A stretch of DNA of 64,000 nt from Phlebopus portentosus (lineage: Eukaryota; Basidiomycota; Agaricomycetes; Boletales; Boletinellaceae). The notes below the pieces were generated by a model that saw nothing but the letters and a program-made list of their open reading frames with translations, ran no database searches and was not told where the DNA came from. Position numbers and translations under genes: made by a program. The DNA is taken from NCBI GenBank assembly GCA_037892935.1, contig JAYXKI010000007.1, forward strand, positions 186,001 through 250,000, given 5' to 3'. Positions 34,580-46,425 of this stretch are shown here, in pieces; position 1 is the stretch's first letter, and each line of letters opens with the position of its first letter.

Positions 34580-34968
34580 TTTATCATGCTTTCGGAATTA
34601 GTAGTGCCGGTCGAATAATAGTCCTGACAGTGGCACAGCACACTAATCTGCTTGAAGGAAGAGATAATAGACAGTCGACTGCCACATGAGCTGAGATAAC
34701 AACTCGTTTGCTCGATTCTTATTTTTTCATCTTCGGTTTTCTTGATAATTCTTGTCGGTTGTGATCACGGGCTGGCGAACACAGAGGTTCTAGTCCAAAT
34801 GACGGAATATCCACCTAAACTCCAGTGGCCGTTTCATGAAGGTGCCGAATAGCAAAGAGCCGACACTCAGCTCGGCGCTCGAATTCCGAGCAACAACTGA
34901 TCTGAGAAATACCAATGTCGAGATTAGAAATCAGTAACATCGAGAACACTTTATACAAGGACATATAA
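34580..34968. other. Intergenic, convergent 3' ends
   Basis: Short region between the F-box gene (+) and P450 (-) stop codons. Nothing supported. Confidence 0.5.
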
Positions 34969-37519
34969 TCATCTACGTTTGAAGATGAGAGGGACACGAA
35001 CGGGTCTATGTCGATGTAGTATTCTCATGAGTATACAGCACGAATGAAGGATCACGAACGGGATACTCACGTAGACGTTATCCCAGCCTTCACTTTCAAT
35101 AAGCGCTCTCTCCTCTGGTCAAACGTCTCACCAGCAAACTGCGGTTCCTCCTTCGTCTCAACTCGGTAACGTGCCATCAGGACAGCGAGGATCGCAAGCG
35201 ACTCAGTTTCGGAGAACCTGATGAGTATATGAGGACAGTCACGTTGACATGGCGGAAGGTTTATTTTATTTTATTTTATTTTTGAAGGGGGAGAGAGCGT
35301 ACCGCCGACCTATGCAAGAACGTGCTCCTCCGCTGAACGGAAGGAAGGCATCCCGTGGCCAGTCCTCCATAAAGCGCTGAGGCCTGAATTCATATGGATC
35401 CTTCCAGTATCGGGCTATAGACGATTAATGAGTACTTGTTTGATGATGTTCAAAACTTCAAGGGAGGAGGACTAACGATTATAATGCAATCCAGGCGTGT
35501 GCAATGTAACACTCGCGCCCTTAGGAACGGGGACAATGATCTTCTCTCCTGCGTTGTTTGTCGTAACGAGAGTAGTGTCTTCCGCGCTCTTCTTGGGAAT
35601 CGTTGCTACCTAGAGTAAGATTATGAGAACAAGGCGGCAGGCATTTTACAACAAAATCAAGAAAAGTATTGACCGGCGGAAAGAGTCGAAGAGTTTCATA
35701 AAAGACACTGAACGTATGGAAGTGAGTAATCCACGGGTGCCTACTACAGAGTCAAAGTACTTACGCGAGAACGTATGATAAGGAACTCATATCTTCATAC
35801 GTCTACATTATAACTCTGATCAGTCGCAACGACTCCTCGATGACCAAAAAATCACGCACAGGTAACCGTTTGTCTGGTAGAATTGACACGATATGTTGGT
35901 AAAGAATTTCCTGTTGATCCTGATACAATGCAAGAAGTCCCAATGTGAAGCATAGGGTGTGCGCAGTAGTCTGAAATCATCCACAATCATAGGTTCAGAA
36001 ACTCCGTCCCGGGCCATCAAAGAGACGTTACATACCTCGTGTCCTGCAAGAAGGAATATAAAAATATTTCCTTTAGTCGAGCAACCAGTCAGGTTCAGAA
36101 GTCTATAACGCTGATCAGCAAGCTCGTACCAATGAGTTCACTGTCTTCTAGACGTGACTCGTTGCCCTCGGCTTCTGCCATGTTTGCATCAAGCAAACTG
36201 CTAAACAAATCGTGCCGCTCGGGTTTCTTCTCCGCGTTCCTACGCTCGTCAATCATTTCCTGCATATATTTCTGGGCCAGTAGAATGAGTGATATTTTCC
36301 ATTGACAAAGAATATATACATACAGACAGATCCGCCATCGCGGTGCGCACATTCCGCAGGCGCTGTGTCAGATTCAAAGACCAGGCTGGAAGGACAGTGG
36401 GCAAGATCATGTCGGTTGAGACAATGTGTAAAGCGTCTTTGAATGACATGTTGTGCCCTGGAGGAATCTTCAAGTCTTCTGCGAAGGAAATTTTACGACC
36501 AAACCCTGTGAATAAGTATAAGTCTCATAACAATCTCCGATTGATATCGAGATTTTACCTGCAGAGCCGATAATAAGTAGTGCGATCTGTAGAGATCCAT
36601 GAGATGAGGTTCGACCTTAAACATTGGAAAAGACAGACCTGAAGCGTAATGTCTACGGCATGGTCGACCTCCACGACCTCCCTATTCTCCCAAACATTGT
36701 CAATCATGTCCGTAGTTATACGAACCGCTTCATCCCAAACCAGCTTGTTGTTCGGCTTTGAATAAGAATAAAAATGAGAATCAATTATTTCGCATAAATA
36801 GGAAAGGATTGTAGTTGACCTCTGAGAACGCCGGGTTCGCAAGCTTCCTGTGTTTCTTCCATTCATCACCCTCGGTGGCAACGATATTCCGACCAAATTG
36901 TAGGACGAGCGTATATTGCTCAACGGGCTTCGGCCACTTTGAACGGGCGGACGTTATTTCCTATATGACTCTGTTAAGCATAGTCCACAAGGCGAACAAT
37001 TGGACTGCCGCACACACCTTGATTGCGCCGGCGTCGGCAACATTGAGCATTACCCTAGCACGCGGCCATATTGAGACCTGATTTCAATTCGGCAACTTAA
37101 CATTCATTTACCGGAGACGGCCAGCGCTATACACGTACGGCTGTGTGAATATCCGCTCCAAAATACTCAAACTCTGGGGTGAATGAGCATGATACTCCTG
37201 AGTCCAGTAAAGAAAAGAAATCGTGACATACCTTTGTGTTTACCGCGCCATGCATGGTTTCTTCCGGAGGCAAACCCGGGTATGTAAACCGGAATGACAT
37301 TTGAAAGAATGCTCGTCTGAGCAAGGATAAGGCGATATCCTGGGAGATTTCTAATCCAGCATGACCAAGGCGACTCGCTCAACAATACATGGAAGAAGAA
37401 AAAAGACTAAGAACATACCCAACTGCCTTCAGCGCTTTCCTATAATCAAAGATAAGCTGCAGAAGATACAGGGATACCGAAGAGCCAATAAGTATCCATA
37501 ACGTCGATGATTCAATCAT
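34969..37519 (-). CDS. Cytochrome P450 monooxygenase
   Basis: A many-exon gene on the minus strand. The ATG at 37519 opens a membrane anchor (MIESSTLWILIGSSVSLYLL). In order: PGYRLILAQTSILSNVIPVY, KWPKPVEQYTLVLQFGRNIV and EWKKHRKLANPAF (helix C, WxxxR type), DLFSSLLDANM, and the I-helix oxygen-binding motif AGHETTAHTL (split by an intron near 36030). Then come the K-helix ExxR in FYETLRLFPP, KDPYEFRPQRF, and the haem-binding loop FLPFSGGARSCIGRRF (about 35300-35350, Cys ligand present). The end is RVPLIFKRR. All diagnostic residues are present and the frame is restored by canonical introns. It should be an ER-bound haem-thiolate monooxygenase using CPR. The family number and substrate cannot be assigned by eye. 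Confidence 0.9.
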
Positions 37520-38065
37520 GTCGTTCTCCCCAGGCCACCTCGCTCAGTACTTAGAGGTGAAGGAAAGGAAAGAAGTGGACAATGTCTGAGGAAGTCCTGA
37601 GTGCCATTAACAAGTGCTGATATCAGCGCCTGATCATGCCTCGAGCTTCTGAATGTGCCCACGGTGCCCATATTCGCTTTATTCTCATAGGTGGAGATTT
37701 TGAGTTGTGATGTGGCCGGAGGTCTCGGATCGTGCGACGATGCGACCGATTCACACGTGTTTGTTCCGCATCCAGTGCCGAACTCGGTTCACTGGCAGCT
37801 TCGTCCTTCCACATCAATCAATGATAGTCTTTGTCCCGCAAAATAAGCACCTCTGACATAATTTTCTGACCATTTATTCGAACAACTCGTAACCCAAATC
37901 GACGAAACTATACATAAAAGGCAACCGCAGGCCCTTGAACGAAAACAAAAAATGTCGCCAAAGTAGACCCACAATCCAATCCGTAGCTAGTAAATTGAAA
38001 TCTTTGTATTCCCAACCGTAACAATGAAGTTACCATGCACTACTGGTCCTCTCGAATGGACGAGC
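37520..38065. other. Intergenic
   Basis: Lies between the P450 start (-) and the stop of the small secreted protein (-). Only short random frames; likely the P450 promoter. Confidence 0.5.
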
Positions 38066-38838
38066 TCAGAGACCCAAGATGCCCAAGATGCCGAGGAGGC
38101 CGCCCAATCCACCGCCGCCACTGAGAAGACCGAGGACGGTGGGCAAGCTACGAGAAGAATTACGATCACCAGACCTATGAACAAAGGAGGTCCAAACTTA
38201 CAGAGTGCCGAGCAAGCCTGTGACGATGCCCAGGACACCAGGCAACAACGAGTCCAGACCACTCAACAGTCCAGATGAAGACGAGTCAAGAAGGGAAAGA
38301 CGGTTGCCGAAGCTCGGAATGCTGCTGGCTGCGGCGCCATTGACCACACCACCGACGGTTGTTGAAACGTCCTGTCAAGTAAAGTGTTATTTGGTCAAGA
38401 CATCATTGTATAACTTTCCATAACCTACCCCCATAATGTCGGAAATGAGCTGGGCGACATTGAACACGCTCTGGCGTTTCTCAAGGTTTCCTGGAACAGA
38501 GCGAGCAGACAATCCAACAAGCGAGGTAGTCGCATTGCTGAATGCCGAAATGAGCTGGTCCATGAGCGGAATAATAGTCTCTTCAGTTGCCTGGTTGTTT
38601 GCTGTCAAGTTGCCTAGTAACAACCGTGGCGGTTAGCCATTCGTCCATGTAAATGACTGTAATGTCGCGATAAAAACGTACTAATCTGCGGAAGAATCGT
38701 ATCGACGGTAGACTTGAGGTCTGTGACCACTGCTTGGACAGAGGCCTCGTCGCGTTTTTCAACTACAGGCTTGGCAAGAGCAACACCGCCAAGAGTTGCA
38801 GTGAACGCGAAGAAAGAGACGATGCGGGAGAATAGCAT
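38066..38838 (-). CDS. Small secreted protein with Kex2 sites and Gly/Leu-rich tail
   Basis: Four exons encode about 196 residues. The ATG at 38838 gives a clear signal peptide, MLFSRIVSFFAFTATLGGVA with cleavage likely after ALA, followed by KPVVEKR, a Kex2-type dibasic site at residues 28-29. The middle has amphipathic helices (VQAVVTDLKSTVDTILPQ, IPLMDQLISAFSNATTSLVG) and a second dibasic site in GNLEKRQSVF (residues 98-99). The tail is very rich in Gly, Leu and Ser (LLDSSSSGLLSGLDSLLPG; LLSGGGLGGLLGILGILGL). No cysteines are seen, so it is neither a hydrophobin nor a typical cysteine-rich effector. Possible roles are a cell-surface or secreted processed peptide; function unknown. An upstream in-frame GTG at 38859 is not favoured over the ATG. 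Confidence 0.75.
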
Positions 38839-40816
38839 GTTGAAAGATGAGATGAGCACTTGAAAGTCTACCTAAGAGAACAAGAGTGAAGTCGTCTGTT
38901 GACTGGTTTATAGACAGCCAGCTCCACCGAGGTTTTATACACTTTCTGAGCCCTCTAGTTTTTGTTTTTTTTTGCATCTGATTAGAGACAATCCAAACCC
39001 GAATGACAGTCATCGGACTTATTCTGTCAAAAATGGGAAGTTGCAACGGCGTGGCAGAGGTGTCATCAATAATGTTCTGGCAAGAGTACACGCGCAAATC
39101 GCACGCGACGCCGAAAATTGACTGTTCTGAGAGCATGGATATAGATGTGAGAAGAGAATAATAACGCAAGTTTGTGCAAAAGCAGCGCAACTTGGGAAAA
39201 ACTTTGCAGAAACGAGCCTCAAACCTCTACTCTGATCAGGTAGAAGGTATTCAGACGATCACGGTCATTTCATTTGCGGCACTGTACCTGGCAGGACCTT
39301 TGAAAACATCGCTGCAGAAGCATGCGAAGCACCTGAAAGCTCCACTGAGAATCATCAGAAATTGTCGAGGGCACCACATGGCGTCTAAAGGAGCTATCCA
39401 AGTGTTATTTTGAGAAAGGATAGAGGCCACAGCGCCCTTTGAACAAGGCACAGTGTCCATTTACCCGGCTATGATGTTTTGACGTGGTCCAAGCTTTGAA
39501 CTCCGACAGGATCCAGGGGGTTACAAAAGAAGGACAACTTTTCCGTATTAACGACGCTCGAGAGCTTCGATAGGATCCGAGACAGCCCATGGAAATTGCA
39601 GTACATAGCACGAGGGGGATCGCGCACATTCGTCCGTTCAGGCATTATATCCCGAATTGGGAAGAAGTTCCTTGTCATATGAGTCCGAGATTGAGTCTTT
39701 CGGATTATCAGAAGCATTTGAAGCAACTTACTTAGAAAGCTGGCACCACTAGATTTGATTCTGGAAGAAATTGGTATTAGAATTACCGGACCACCATCAG
39801 TCTCGACTCCGTAGTAAATTTAGCACCACCGGTAATCCCAACCGGTTAAACAAAGCCGAGTACTATTCTCCCTCCCTGGCCGGTGTGGCAATAGCCTATA
39901 ATTTGACATGGTACAGGATTCTTAAAGAGTTCCCTAGACGATCCGGGTCTACTAATGAAAATTGACAGATCGATATAATGAAGACCTTCACGTCTAACTA
40001 CCCTTCCGTTTTGATGTGCATCCTGCACTTTAATCTATAAGGTTATCAGTTTATCAGCTGTCTGCGAGCCATGCCGGGCGCAAGGCATTCCGGAGCGCCA
40101 GAAATCCCGAGTTGAGATCCAAAGGCTAGCGTCAAAGTAGCATTGTGTTCTAATAGGAGGGCCAAATGGCATCGCGCAACTGGCGAGTTCGAGAGGTAGA
40201 GGACCACCAGTAGAACCAAAAGGAATTGGAAGCAGGCTCTTGAAGATGCCCCAGACTACCACACTCATCGTGCCATGAGTAAACCAGGTGAGTGGCTCAG
40301 AAGCCGAGCACTGGGAGATGGAGGCACACCGAAGAAGACTTGAAGGGAAGTGGAAAGGTGCCTGAAGTGAAGTTCGACTTTTTACCAAACAAGGGTAAAC
40401 ATTCTGTTCTCACGCCTCAAGTACACCTTACGGCGGATAAACCTGAAGTAAACATTAAATTCACAGCGGGCAGAATTCTGTTTCTGAGCCGCTTAAATAG
40501 GAAACAGAATTGGAAAGCTCGCCTCTGATTGGCTGGATTCCAGTTCCGGATCAGGTTTTTGAGGCTCGGAAAAAGGGTTTTGCCCCAGGTGTAAAGATAC
40601 AATGACTAATCTTCTAGCGAGACAGAAGTAACTAACATTAGATATAGCAGTAAGCTCTACGTATGAACTAGCGCGACGACAGCAACTTAATAATGATAAC
40701 TTTATCGGGGTGATTAAAGATGAAACGTCCCAACGTCTAGACAGGACGGAAACGTTTTTGGATCTATCGGTATTAAAAGAGTATATAAGGCAGTCCTCTG
40801 ATATCTTCATCGAGCA
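38839..40816. other. About 2 kb without a supported gene
   Basis: Contains short open frames on both strands, none with a domain, signal peptide or splice support. One perfect 11-bp inverted repeat (AATTCTGTTTC at 40474-40484 and GAAACAGAATT at 40501-40511) could form a hairpin. The stretch near 39240-39420 looks slightly protein-like but is unassignable. Confidence 0.4.
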
Positions 40817-42224
40817 TTACCAATCTATTTCTTCGGGGAAGAATTTTGAAATCAAGCCCTGGTAATACGGGCGTAGCTTCTCGGCATCGCACGGCTCGTC
40901 GCTCTTGCTATATAGGTCGTATGGGTTGAACGCACGAACAGCTTCGAGCGTCTTCTGATCCTTTTCGTTCATCAAATGAGCGTAAGCATTTTCCCGGTGC
41001 CATCTATACAGGAGAACAAGAGGCTAGTGAGTGATGAAAGTCCAAGAACGGAAGGTGGAGCAAGCGGAGGAAGGGAGGACGTACGGGTAAAAGCTGTGAT
41101 ATCGGATCATCGCGAGGCCTTCTTCGGGAAGACTGCTTTGGTCCTTTAGAACATGATACAAATACTACGGTTCACAGGATCCCGCATAAGCATGGAGAAG
41201 ATTGGCAGGAAGCCCGACCAAACGACGCACCTCATCATGACCCCATGAAAGCATAACATTCTCCATCCCACAGTTTGGCGTATAGATCCCATATTTCGTG
41301 GAGTACACGGGATCATTGTAGTCCGGGTTGTTCTCAAACGTACCCGGATAGATGATCTTGTCTGAGTATGCACAGCCTACAACGAACGTGTCCTGTATGA
41401 CCAAGACACGGAAGTTCATTCAGTATAAGGTTCTGTTATTAAACGAGGCGTGTTAATAGAGATTGACTCACCCCGACAACATCCCATTGGCCATCCGAAC
41501 CGAAGAAGAAGAGCAGTTTTCCCAAATCGTGGACTAGACCAGTAACCTGCACATATTATTAATCTAGTTGTTTCCAATGCCGAACGGAGTTGAGAACTCA
41601 CCTGCATCCACTCCGGCTTCCCATCTCTTCGGATTGCCTCTGCGGTCTGCAGAAGATGTTCGATTTGCGAAAGGCTCGTCTGTATGACCAAACACGATCA
41701 GTATGGGTGAAAGATAGACACGCGGCCAATGTTAGATACGAACATCAGGATCCGATTCGTCGACAAGTGTGTTGAGTAGCTCTATCGCCTGCCAAACACC
41801 CATCCGGGCACGCTTCATCTTCTTGAAGTCTTCGCGAGCCTTCAAGTTAAATGCAACCGTTTGCTTCTCTATACAGTTCATCGCGGAGAAACAACTCATC
41901 CGTTAATAAGACCTCCTTATAGGATTGAAGCAGTCTGAGGCATACCATGTTGCTCCTTGTAGAAGGCCTTCACGCGGTCACACGCACTCTCGTACTGGCG
42001 GAACGCATTCTTGTCTTTTTCAGAATCGAAGTTTGATTCTGAATTCCATTCCGAGGCTGAAGATTTCTTTAGGACCCCGACTTTCAGCACATTCACTTTT
42101 GGTGGAGCCGAAGCTCGTCAGTCAATATACACACGCTGAGTATGACGAGGCAGGAGGACGCACCTTCATCGATAGCATCTGATGTATCGTCGAGGACACG
42201 GCCACTTCGTGCAAGACCAGGCAT
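40817..42224 (-). CDS. MIOX: myo-Inositol oxygenase
   Basis: Catalyses oxidation of myo-inositol to D-glucuronate with a di-iron centre. The ATG at 42224 opens MPGLARSGRVLDDTSDAIDE. Later exons carry the iron ligands in the expected order: IEHLLQTAEAIRRDG (His), TGLVHDLGKLLFFFG (HD pair), YGIYTPNCGMENVMLSWGHD (His), MIRYHSFYPWH (His) and AFNPYDLYSK (Asp). It ends at PYYQGLISKFFPEEIDW, as in animal and fungal MIOX. WAVVG-like WDVVGDTFVVG is also present. The introns are short and canonical. Immediately upstream on the same strand lies an aldo/keto reductase, which could accept the glucuronate product, and beyond it a dead sugar transporter. That pathway link is inference from position. Confidence 0.95.
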
Positions 42225-44033
42225 TGTGGTGTTGTTCCGAGCTGTCAAGGGCGAAGGAAAGAAGTCGATGGAGAAGAGAAGCTGCGAGAGCGTGGAAGAT
42301 CTAGAAAGAAGGGGGGAAAAAAAGACTACCCGGGTAGGAGATGGCGATGGTGGTGAAAGGTAAAGCAGAGAGAGGGCTCTGACTCAGGCTTTGTGTCGAC
42401 GAGCTTTTTCTCCGTATATATATCTGCCAAAAACTGAGAGCGGACGCCGATGCTGTGAAGATGCTCTGATCGCGGTGGCAAAGGGCACCTTTACATTACG
42501 CCCGTTACCAAATGTTTCCACGTTATGGAGCAAAATTAATTACTCGTTTCAGTGGTCTGAAAATACGGGATGCTGTGACTGCTGCAAATACCATCGTTGG
42601 CAGTAAGGAACATGACGCGAATCAACTCCGGCCTGAAAATATGTAGATCCACAGTTTTCTTCAGATCGTCTTTACCTGATTTGGATTCGACGATTCCGCC
42701 AAGAGGCTCGTCTTTCGCCTGCCCTGCAAAATCTCTTTCAACCTCCTCGCTTGAAACAAACTCGGAAGCAGTCAGGATGGGAAAGGTTTAGAGTGAAACG
42801 TATAGATGGATGCTGTCTGTCACAGCGTATTTCCTATAAGTAACATAAAGATAGTTCAGTATCAATTGTCCGTCCGGCATGGGTGTCCTGGGTTCAAGCT
42901 CGCTCATGTCGAGCTTCGAAAAAGTCGTAAACCATTTTTGTTCAGGACACCTCCTTGGCCATCACAATTTCTACACGCCCAGATTAATCCGATAACTTTA
43001 TCGCTGATTCATTTCGCGCAAACCTACACATACTTGTATCATCGATTTGTCTTCCCCTGGTGATCGGCCTTCGTGCGCACGCAAAGCTCTGAACATATTT
43101 GTCAGCGCACTAACAGTGCCCCATGCAGACACGAGTTTCCGAGACAACAATCGAAACAAGTACTACTACCAGCTTAGGCTAGCTCTCGCAGGTAAGCAGC
43201 GTTCTTGCCTAAATAAATTCAAAAGCCTAACTTAAGAAGGCCACGTCAGTCTAGATTTCTTCTGCATCAATCCGATCGCCGATAAGTACAAGAAGATTTC
43301 TTTAATGATCTCAAGGCTGTGAAGGTACTTAAATGCGGTTCGCCGAATTGCAAATGAAGGGACGGAGATGAGACTGCAGCTTTCCCGCAAGCTGCCAATC
43401 TATTGCCCGCAAGATTTGTCGGCGCCTCTTGTTATTCATCCTGTGCTGGACATGAAAAGTTCCGTCGCCCCCGAAAAACTCCACACTCATTCATTTCGGA
43501 AGTGTAATCGTCGAGAATCTTAAGGTGCGGGAAACTCTGCAACGCTGCAATCCGACTGCACGCATTGTTCTGCGACGATCGGACTGCTTGAACGCACTCA
43601 CCATTCATTGGTCGAGGACTCGTAAAGTCCTTTCAATTCCCATGATTCAATAAATTTAAATGGCTCTCACGTCTATAACAGAGAGCGCTGCCGCGCGACA
43701 TTGACGAACTACCCGCACAACTCGGAAAACACCACCTAAGGGAGTCTTTCTCCCATGCCAACCATGTGGGCCGCACAGGTTCAAGGACTCGGAGACGGAA
43801 GATCAATACCGTGAATTATCAAAATTCCGTATTGACTTGATATGAATAGAAAGCGCAGATGGTTATCTTTTTAGGTGAATGCTCTTTTCATTCATGTTGC
43901 GCCGCACAAGAACCGATAAATGGGGACTTCAGCAGAAATCCGAGTCAAAGGTAGCTTGATAGTTACTGCATGAATAGGTGAAACCCCAGAAATGTTCTCG
44001 ACGCCATATACCCTAAGTGCGCACATCGAATCT
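42225..44033. other. About 1.8 kb intergenic
   Basis: MIOX promoter and downstream region of the aldo/keto reductase. No supported gene. The short frames near 42391-43235 lack domains. Confidence 0.45.
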
Positions 44034-45446
44034 TCATGGCCAGTTATCAAATCCAAGATCAATCACTTCGTATTTCAGTCAGGACATACAATTCTTTGAG
44101 AGCAAGCACGAATAAAGCAACTCACCCCAAGGCGGTGCCACGAACCGTTTTTGTTTCCCTGCAGCAGCAACTCCATCCAGTTTTTCCACATCCTCCGCCG
44201 TGAGCTTAGGTACAGCAGCGAGGGTGCCAGTAAGATTTGAGGCGATACGCGCAGGTGTGACAGACTTTACTAGCACGACAATATCTTTCTTCACTGCTCA
44301 TATCGATACAATCAGGGCCATCATTAAATCAGATAATGAAGGAAACCGAAGCTAGGTGAAGCGACGTACCGAGGTACGCAAGAAGAATGTGCGCAGGTTG
44401 AGCATTATATTTCTTCGACAACTCTTGAACGAGTTCATCTGATTGCAGAGGAGAACCAGTAGAACCGAGAGGCGAGTAAGCCTGGAGTTGAATGCCTTTA
44501 GATCTCAGATAATGGAGAAGCTTGTGTTGCGGGTTGTACAAGTGTATCTCGAGCTGAAGGATTCATTCATCAGCCCGCTAAGCGTCACAATTGACCAAAT
44601 TCTTCGCAGAATACCTGATCGACCGCAGGAACAATGGTAGCCGTTGGCAGGATTTCCTCGAGCTTCTTTTGTGAGAAGTTTGACACGCCGATTGATTTGG
44701 TTTTGCCTTGATAAGGCCTCAGTAAGCAAAAGATCATACCGCTCTGCAAGTGGGAAATATACCTTTCTTGACCATCTCTTCCATCTGCTTCCAAGTTTCC
44801 GCGATAGACCATGAGTAGTCGACATCGCGTGTACCGTCAGGAAGCGTTGGAAATTGCGGATGGTTGCCCTTCGGATTGAGAGGAACTGGCCAGTGGACAA
44901 GGTAAACTTCATGCAATTACGTCAATGAGCAGAAACGCGGAATTGGTAAAGAAAAGGAGATTCACGGTCAAGATAGTCAACCCCGAGGTCGGATAGCGAC
45001 TTGTCCAGAGCTTCTTCCACACGAGAGTGGTAGGTGCTCCACAGCTTACTCGTTATCTAAACCATGTCCAACTCAGAGGACTTCGTGAGAATATATGGAT
45101 GACTCACGAAAATCTCGGACCTAGGTACTCCAGACCTCCGAATGCCCTCTCCGACTTCCTTCTCGTTTCCATAACCTCTGTAGAAGGCATCTATTATCCA
45201 GATTCACAAGACGAACTTGATGATGCACATACGCGGCACAATCGATATGTCTATATCCTCCTTCCGCGAGCGCATACCTAACGGCCTCGATAACCTCCTC
45301 AGGTTGTGATTTCCATGTTCCTGAAAGCGGTCAATCATCAGTAAGCATAGAGTCGGGGCGGGTTGACCGTCCTCACCAAGCCCTATAATGGGGATCTCAG
45401 TGCCACTATTGAGCTTCACTTCGGGTACGTCGACAGTAGGAGACAT
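44034..45446 (-). CDS. Aldo/keto reductase
   Basis: Eight exons join in frame from the ATG at 45446 (MSPTVDVPEVKLNSGTEIPI) to the stop at 44034. The catalytic tetrad is visible: Asp and Tyr in GYRHIDCAAGYGNE, Lys in ITSKLWSTYH, His in YLVHWPVPLNPKG. NADPH-binding elements follow: KTKSIGVSNFSQKKLEE, QLQAYSPLGSTG, VLVKSVTPARIASNL. The end is VIDLGFDNWP. It is a cytosolic TIM-barrel NADPH reductase of aldehydes/ketoses, close in look to the GCY1/glycerol dehydrogenase group, which also contains fungal glucuronate and galacturonate reductases. Position next to MIOX suggests glucuronate reduction, but several substrates are possible. All splice sites checked are GT-AG and no break was found. Confidence 0.9.
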
Positions 45447-46425
45447 GTTGGAAGCGAAGTGATTTCGGCTTTCGAAAGCCCCAGGTTAAATACGAGTTGA
45501 GGTCTTGCGCAATCATGACACATGCGAAACTTGGTTCGTTCCGGTCGGGCCGGGACGACTACCTAGCAACATTGGCAAGATAGCTTCCATGGATAACACG
45601 GATGACGGTAAACGACGGTAGTGAGATGGTACAGTAGGTATCACGCCAGTACTAGATGGTCTGAGTCGTCGTCCAAAAAGATGGAGACTCGGATGATTTT
45701 CCCATGTTAGGCTTCGTCGATCGCTCGTCGATCACAGCTAACTCCGGATCCTCTAATCTCGACCGTCGACTTCAGAGTAACGAATATGTACAACAGCTAT
45801 CTCGGCTCTTTTGCTCTATTCATAACTGTGCTTCAGCCCGGGGTGCGCTCTGATTGCCTCGACATAAAAGAAGGGTGTCATCGGCCAAGCTCTGTAACTG
45901 TATCGTCGTCGTCGTCGTCGTCGTCGTCATTGCACGAACAAATAATCTCAACATGTAGCAAACGGCAACCGTGCTGAAGCCTCAGCTTGTTTCTCCGGGC
46001 GGAGAATCTTGTATGTATACGTTATTGGCCACTTACGCTTGCTCTGAGGCGCGAATTTTGTTTTGAAGAGATTGATGAAATACCCTCGCCATTCAATTCT
46101 CGAACGCGCATTCGACTCGATGCCTTGAGGGCCTGACCGACGCATTATGTATTTATGATACATAATAAACATCTCTCATACTCTAGGCAGTTCCCCTGAT
46201 GGCGTAATCTTATTTGGTATGTTTCGCAGTAAATTATGCTGGACTGACATAAGGGAGAAACGCAAGCAGAGAAATGGCGCCACGGAAGACGATGGAACAC
46301 CATCATTAGACAATTTTGGGACATATGGTCTTGAGTGTTTAGCCTTAGAGTGAATCTATGACGATACGTCTTCGGGATTCGTCCACCCTTCATGCAATTT
46401 TTTCCTATAGCGTTGAAAAACCTGA
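45447..46425. other. Intergenic, with TCG microsatellite
   Basis: Upstream region of the aldo/keto reductase. It contains a (TCG)n run of about nine units at 45902-45928. No supported gene. Confidence 0.45.

Noticed and set aside
40474..40511. 11-bp inverted repeat as a possible terminator or small RNA
   Set aside because: Not placed at a gene end and no further structure; one such repeat in 64 kb is not remarkable.
42880..42910. GGGTTCAAGCTC resembling a tRNA T-arm
   Set aside because: No matching acceptor, D- or anticodon stems could be found around it.
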